Assembly (NCBI GenBank): GCA_002378665.1
Contig: DFSO01000094.1
Coordinates: 181,513 to 190,979 of the forward strand
Source of the DNA: Loktanella sp. UBA3435
GTDB lineage: Bacteria > Pseudomonadota > Alphaproteobacteria > Rhodobacterales > Rhodobacteraceae
Length of the DNA stretch: 9,467 nucleotides
Reading direction: 5' to 3'
The notes beneath the pieces were generated by a model that was not told the origin of the DNA, ran no database searches, and saw only the letters and a list, made by a program, of their open reading frames with translations. Within the stretch, counting starts at the first letter, position 1, and each line of letters opens with the position of its first letter. Made by a program: the position numbers and the translations under genes. Positions 6,653 through 9,467 of the stretch are shown here, one piece after another.

Positions 6653-8015
6653 ATTAAACTCTCGCCTCGAAGAACTCGAACACCTCACACGGCACGATAA
6701 ATTGACGGGGCTCAAAAACCGGCTTGGTTTCGATGAGGGGCTTAGATCGGCGCTTTTGGCAACCAAAAACCTAGAGCACCTTTCCGTGTTCCTCATCGAT
6801 CTAGATGATTTCAAACCAATCAATGATAGCTACAGCCACTTAGCTGGTGACGCCGTTTTGGTCGCAATCGCCAATAGCCTTGCAAGAATCGCTGGCCCTG
6901 ATGCAATTGTCGCACGCCTCGGCGGCGATGAATTTGCGGCCGTGATCCCTGATATCTCATCCCAAGAGGCAGCCCTCCGTCTTGCCAGCTATATGATACG
7001 CGCCTTTAATGCATCCGTGCGCTTTCAAGAAAAACAGCTTCGCGTCGGCGCGAGTATCGGTATCGCGTTTGCAAGCGGGGACTTGAACAAACCATCCGAA
7101 CTGCTCGCTTGCGCCGATCAGGCGATGTACCACGCAAAAGCAGATTTAGCGCAAAAAGCGGTGCTCTATAACCCTGCCGATTTCCCTGTTCGCGCAACCT
7201 TGGAAGACCGAAACGCGCTGCAACGTGCCATCCAAGAGGAACAAATTCAGCCATATTACCAACCCAAGATTTGCCTAAAAAGCCGCAATGTCGTTGGCTT
7301 TGAAGCATTGGCGCGTTGGGAACATCCGCAAAAAGGGATATTATGCCCAGCTGATTTCCTCCCGCTCGTTACGGAATTCGGCTTGCATGGCGACCTTCTT
7401 ATGAAGGTCGCCAAACAAGTCTTGTGCGACATGGATAAAATGCACATCGCGGGCTGCGATATCGGCCAAATGTCGATCAATGTCCCCGAGGTTACATTGG
7501 CGACGCTGTCAGGTCGCGCTGAACTGTCTGGCCTCATCGCAAAATTCCCACATTTGCGGAAAAATCTAACTTTTGAGATTACAGAAGACGTCTTTATCGC
7601 ACGCGCTGGAGAAATGATTCAAAGGTCAATCGCATTTTTTAGGACCGAAGGCATTCGCGTCTCACTTGACGACTTCGGAACTGGTTTTGCGTCCTTCCAA
7701 CACCTGCGCGTTTTAGAGTTTGATGAGCTCAAACTTGACACCGCCTTTGTTGGCGGACTTGGCATCGACCCTGCCGCCGATATTTTAGTGAAAGGTTTTT
7801 TGGCGATCGGCAAAGGGTTAGGTGTCCAAATCGTGGCCGAAGGTGTTGAAACGCAAAGCCAAGTGGACTTGCTTTCTCAAATGGGATGTGAAGTTGTGCA
7901 GGGCCACTTCTTTGGCGCGGAGATGACCGCCACGCAAGCTATTGATTTACTTCATAAAACTCCAGAATTTCCAATGACATCCACAAAAGGCGCCGTTAGC
8001 CGCGCTGCATCCTGA
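6636..8015 (+). CDS. GGDEF-EAL c-di-GMP enzyme (diguanylate cyclase/phosphodiesterase)
   Basis: The frame encodes 459 residues. A short helical linker (about 1-20) leads to a GGDEF domain (about 21-180) with LTGL (23-26), LIDLDDFKPIND (53-64) and an intact GGDEF (96-100). The RxxD product-inhibition position is GPDA (87-90), so the I-site is absent. The EAL domain (about 195-440) has EAL (223-225), Asn282, Glu314 in FEITE, the DDFGTG loop (345-350), Lys366, EGVE (402-405) and Gln422 in VQGHFF, so it looks competent for c-di-GMP hydrolysis. It should therefore set cellular c-di-GMP and thus motility, attachment or biofilm. The only usable start here is TTG 6636, with no Shine-Dalgarno, 17 bp inside the previous gene. 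The linker continues the helix of the upstream frame, so this is probably the carboxyl half of one membrane-anchored protein. Its end overlaps metR by 20 bp. Confidence 0.85.
   Translation: MRARSELNSRLEELEHLTRHDKLTGLKNRLGFDEGLRSALLATKNLEHLSVFLIDLDDFKPINDSYSHLAGDAVLVAIANSLARIAGPDAIVARLGGDEFAAVIPDISSQEAALRLASYMIRAFNASVRFQEKQLRVGASIGIAFASGDLNKPSELLACADQAMYHAKADLAQKAVLYNPADFPVRATLEDRNALQRAIQEEQIQPYYQPKICLKSRNVVGFEALARWEHPQKGILCPADFLPLVTEFGLHGDLLMKVAKQVLCDMDKMHIAGCDIGQMSINVPEVTLATLSGRAELSGLIAKFPHLRKNLTFEITEDVFIARAGEMIQRSIAFFRTEGIRVSLDDFGTGFASFQHLRVLEFDELKLDTAFVGGLGIDPAADILVKGFLAIGKGLGVQIVAEGVETQSQVDLLSQMGCEVVQGHFFGAEMTATQAIDLLHKTPEFPMTSTKGAVSRAAS
6638..6647 (+). repeat. (GC)5 dinucleotide tract at the frame junction
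   Basis: Five GC units sit where the membrane-protein frame meets the GGDEF-EAL frame. With five units, translation from 6056 stops at TGA 6650-6652. With six units the reading becomes ...ALARARSELNSRLEEL..., joining both frames without a stop. Loss of one base would do the same. The tract is short for a classical phase-variable repeat. Confidence 0.8.
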
Positions 8016-8901
8016 CCGCCTCTTGCCGCGCCAAACGAATAAGGTGGGCAACGAATGGTCGCTGCGTATCCTCAACGCGGGTGGCGGCATAAAGTCGTCG
8101 CGTTTTCCCGCCTTGCGTAAGTGGGCGCGTGACATAGTCCGCACTATATCTGACTTGCTGGACTACCCAATCTGGCAAAACAGCAACCCCGCGATTTGAC
8201 GCCACCAGTAACAAGATCACCGCGGTTAATTCGACTTGTCTGACGGCCGCGGGTTCCACCTTTGCGGGCGTCAATAATTGGGTAAAAACATCCAATCGCG
8301 CACGATCAACAGGATAGGTGATCAAGGTTTGATCACGAAAGTCCTCCGCTTCAATCACCTCCTTTGCGGCCAAGGGATTGTTCGAAGAGGCCACAAAAAC
8401 AGGCTCATAATCAAAAATTGGTGTGAAATCCGTCTCCGCCAGATCTTCGGGATCGGATGAGACCACCAAGTCGACTTCCTCCCGCCGCAGCGCAGGCAGT
8501 GCGTCAAATGCCAGTCCTGGTCGAATGTCGACATCAACATCTGGCCACGCCTTACGAAACTGCTCCAGCACAGGAAAAAGCCATTCAAAACAAGCATGGC
8601 ACTCGATGGCAATATGCATCCGCCCAGCGCGTCCTTTGACCAAGCCTGCGAATTCAGCCTCCAAAGATTCCATTTGGGGCAAGATAGTCTCAGCCGCCGC
8701 CAAAAGCTTGAGGCCTGCCGCCGAAAGGCGAAGCGGCTTCGACCTGCGGGCAAACAATGCAACCCCAGCCTGATCCTCAATGCCCTTAATCTGATGGCTT
8801 AGCGCCGATTGCGTCATGTTCAATACATCCGCAGCCCGTGCCAAACCGCCCGTTTCATGTATCGCCTTAATCGTACGCAAGTGCCGGAACTCGATCCGCA
8901 T
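7996..8901 (-). CDS. metR: LysR-type regulator MetR
   Basis: This 301-residue LysR-family regulator has the winged helix-turn-helix at about 3-60 (FRHLRTIKAIHETGGLARAADVLNMTQSALSHQI...) and an effector-binding domain from about 92. It closely follows MetR in several stretches: AGRMHIAIECHACFEWL (92-108), FDALPALRREEVDLVVSSD, FDYEPVFVAS and LITYPVDRARLDVF. MetR activates methionine and folate genes with homocysteine as coregulator. It diverges from metF across 96 bp that contain two sites fitting the known MetR box, which strongly supports the name and the pairing. The ATG follows GAGGA (8911-8915 on the minus strand) at a slightly long spacing of 9 bases, and a palindrome covers both. The gene is convergent with the EAL gene, overlapping it by 20 bp. 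Confidence 0.93.
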   Translation of the reverse strand: MRIEFRHLRTIKAIHETGGLARAADVLNMTQSALSHQIKGIEDQAGVALFARRSKPLRLSAAGLKLLAAAETILPQMESLEAEFAGLVKGRAGRMHIAIECHACFEWLFPVLEQFRKAWPDVDVDIRPGLAFDALPALRREEVDLVVSSDPEDLAETDFTPIFDYEPVFVASSNNPLAAKEVIEAEDFRDQTLITYPVDRARLDVFTQLLTPAKVEPAAVRQVELTAVILLLVASNRGVAVLPDWVVQQVRYSADYVTRPLTQGGKTRRLYAATRVEDTQRPFVAHLIRLARQEAVRMQRG

Positions 8902-8920
8902 TATGAATGATCCTCATAAT
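8900..8920. promoter_or_regulatory. Palindrome over metR start and ribosome binding site
   Basis: ATTATGA-N7-TCATAAT is a perfect 7-bp inverted repeat covering two bases of the metR start codon and its GAGGA ribosome binding site. It has the look of a LysR-type operator. In RNA it could instead form a hairpin that hides the start. It contains TGAA-N5-CTCA (8904-8916), one base off the E. coli MetR box TGAA-N5-TTCA. Confidence 0.5.
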
Positions 8921-8934
8921 AAAACTGAATTTTA

Positions 8935-8947
8935 TGAATTTGTTTCA
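8935..8947. promoter_or_regulatory. MetR box upstream of metF
   Basis: TGAATTTGTTTCA exactly matches the known MetR consensus TGAA-N5-TTCA. It lies 50 bp before the metF start and 31 bp (about three helical turns) from the near-match at 8904-8916, so both sites would face the same side of the DNA. The regulator gene itself is adjacent. Expected function is homocysteine-modulated activation of metF and autoregulation of metR. Confidence 0.7.
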
Positions 8948-8997
8948 CGAACGCCGATGTGAGACAAGATGGAAACGCCAATTAAAGGACTGCGATT

Positions 8998-9467
8998 ATG
9001 ACCCGCCCAGCACTCTCTTTCGAATTTTTCCCTCCAAAAGATTTGCCAGGATCATTCCGCCTTTGGGATGCCGTCCAAAACTTGGCACCGCTCAATCCTG
9101 ACTTTGTTTCCGTGACATACGGCGCGGGCGGCACAACACGCAAATTGACACATGAGGCTGTCACGACATTGACCGCCCAGTCAGGATTGCGGGTCGCTGG
9201 CCACCTCACATGCGTCGACGCATCACGCGAAGAGACCCTGAAAATCGCAAATGAATACGCCGCCGTGGGCGTAAAAGACATCGTCGCCCTGCGTGGAGAT
9301 GCCCCAAAAGGCAGCGCTGGCTTTGCACCGAAACCCAATGGTTTCCAAAACTCGATTGAACTTATCTCCGCCCTCTCGGACACTGGCAACTTCAACATTC
9401 GCGTTGGGGCTTATCCAGAGAAACACCCAGAAGCCACCAGCCAAGCCGCTGATATCGCATACTTAAA
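8998..9467 (+). CDS. metF: 5,10-methylenetetrahydrofolate reductase MetF (3' end outside window)
   Basis: The first 156 residues of a protein usually near 290 are present; the frame is open at the right edge. MetF reduces methylene-tetrahydrofolate to methyl-tetrahydrofolate with bound FAD, supplying the methyl group for methionine synthase. The start MTRPALSFEFFPPK places the catalytic Glu at residue 9 (Glu28 of E. coli MetF). VSVTYGAGGTTR (37-48), HLTC (69-72), IVALRGDAP with Asp101 (Asp120 in E. coli) and AYPEKHPEA (138-146) follow in the family order. The ATG has an AAGGA ribosome binding site (8985-8989), eight bases upstream. The N-terminus is shorter than in E. coli, as in many alphaproteobacteria. 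The divergent metR and the MetR box at 8935-8947 indicate control by MetR. No riboswitch is visible in the 96-bp leader region. Confidence 0.95.
   Translation, partial: MTRPALSFEFFPPKDLPGSFRLWDAVQNLAPLNPDFVSVTYGAGGTTRKLTHEAVTTLTAQSGLRVAGHLTCVDASREETLKIANEYAAVGVKDIVALRGDAPKGSAGFAPKPNGFQNSIELISALSDTGNFNIRVGAYPEKHPEATSQAADIAYL

Noticed and set aside
8902..8997. SAM or SAH riboswitch in front of metF
   Set aside because: The spacer is only 96 bp, is mostly occupied by the MetR boxes, and shows no recognisable conserved riboswitch core.

Overview
This is a compact chromosomal segment from a Gram-negative alphaproteobacterium, most likely of the Rhodobacterales (Roseobacter-type). The clues are a long PutA without a ribbon-helix-helix domain, controlled by a divergent Lrp/AsnC gene, a tRNA-Leu with an encoded CCA, a short MetF driven from a divergent MetR gene, moderately GC-rich coding with strong third-position GC, and very tight spacing. 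No transposase, phage gene, CRISPR array or integration boundary is visible. Genus and species cannot be fixed from this sequence.

Layout. Positions 1-104 hold no gene I can support. A tRNA-Leu(UAA) lies on the minus strand at 105-191. An Lrp/AsnC regulator, probably putR (minus, 247-738), diverges across 108 bp from putA (plus, 847-4305), which encodes a two-domain proline-to-glutamate catabolic enzyme. A 10-bp stem hairpin follows putA. Next is a rhomboid intramembrane protease (plus, 4369-5103), which runs tail-to-tail with 3 bp between into an inositol-monophosphatase/SuhB gene (minus, 5107-5892). Across a divergent spacer come two overlapping plus-strand frames. The first encodes a multi-helix membrane protein (6056-6652). 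The second encodes a soluble GGDEF-EAL c-di-GMP enzyme (6636-8015). They look like two halves of one membrane-anchored signalling protein, interrupted at a (GC)5 tract. metR (minus, 7996-8901) overlaps the end of the EAL gene by 20 bp and diverges from metF (plus, from 8998), which runs off the right edge.

How the parts work together. There are two regulator-target pairs. putR/putA lets the cell use proline as carbon and nitrogen. metR/metF ties methyl-folate supply to methionine demand. Each pair shares a short divergent control region with symmetric sites that fit its regulator family. The most unusual feature is the split GGDEF-EAL gene: adding one GC unit at 6638-6647 would fuse the membrane sensor to the enzyme. 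It may be a phase-variable switch, a recent inactivating mutation, a two-gene arrangement or a sequencing error.
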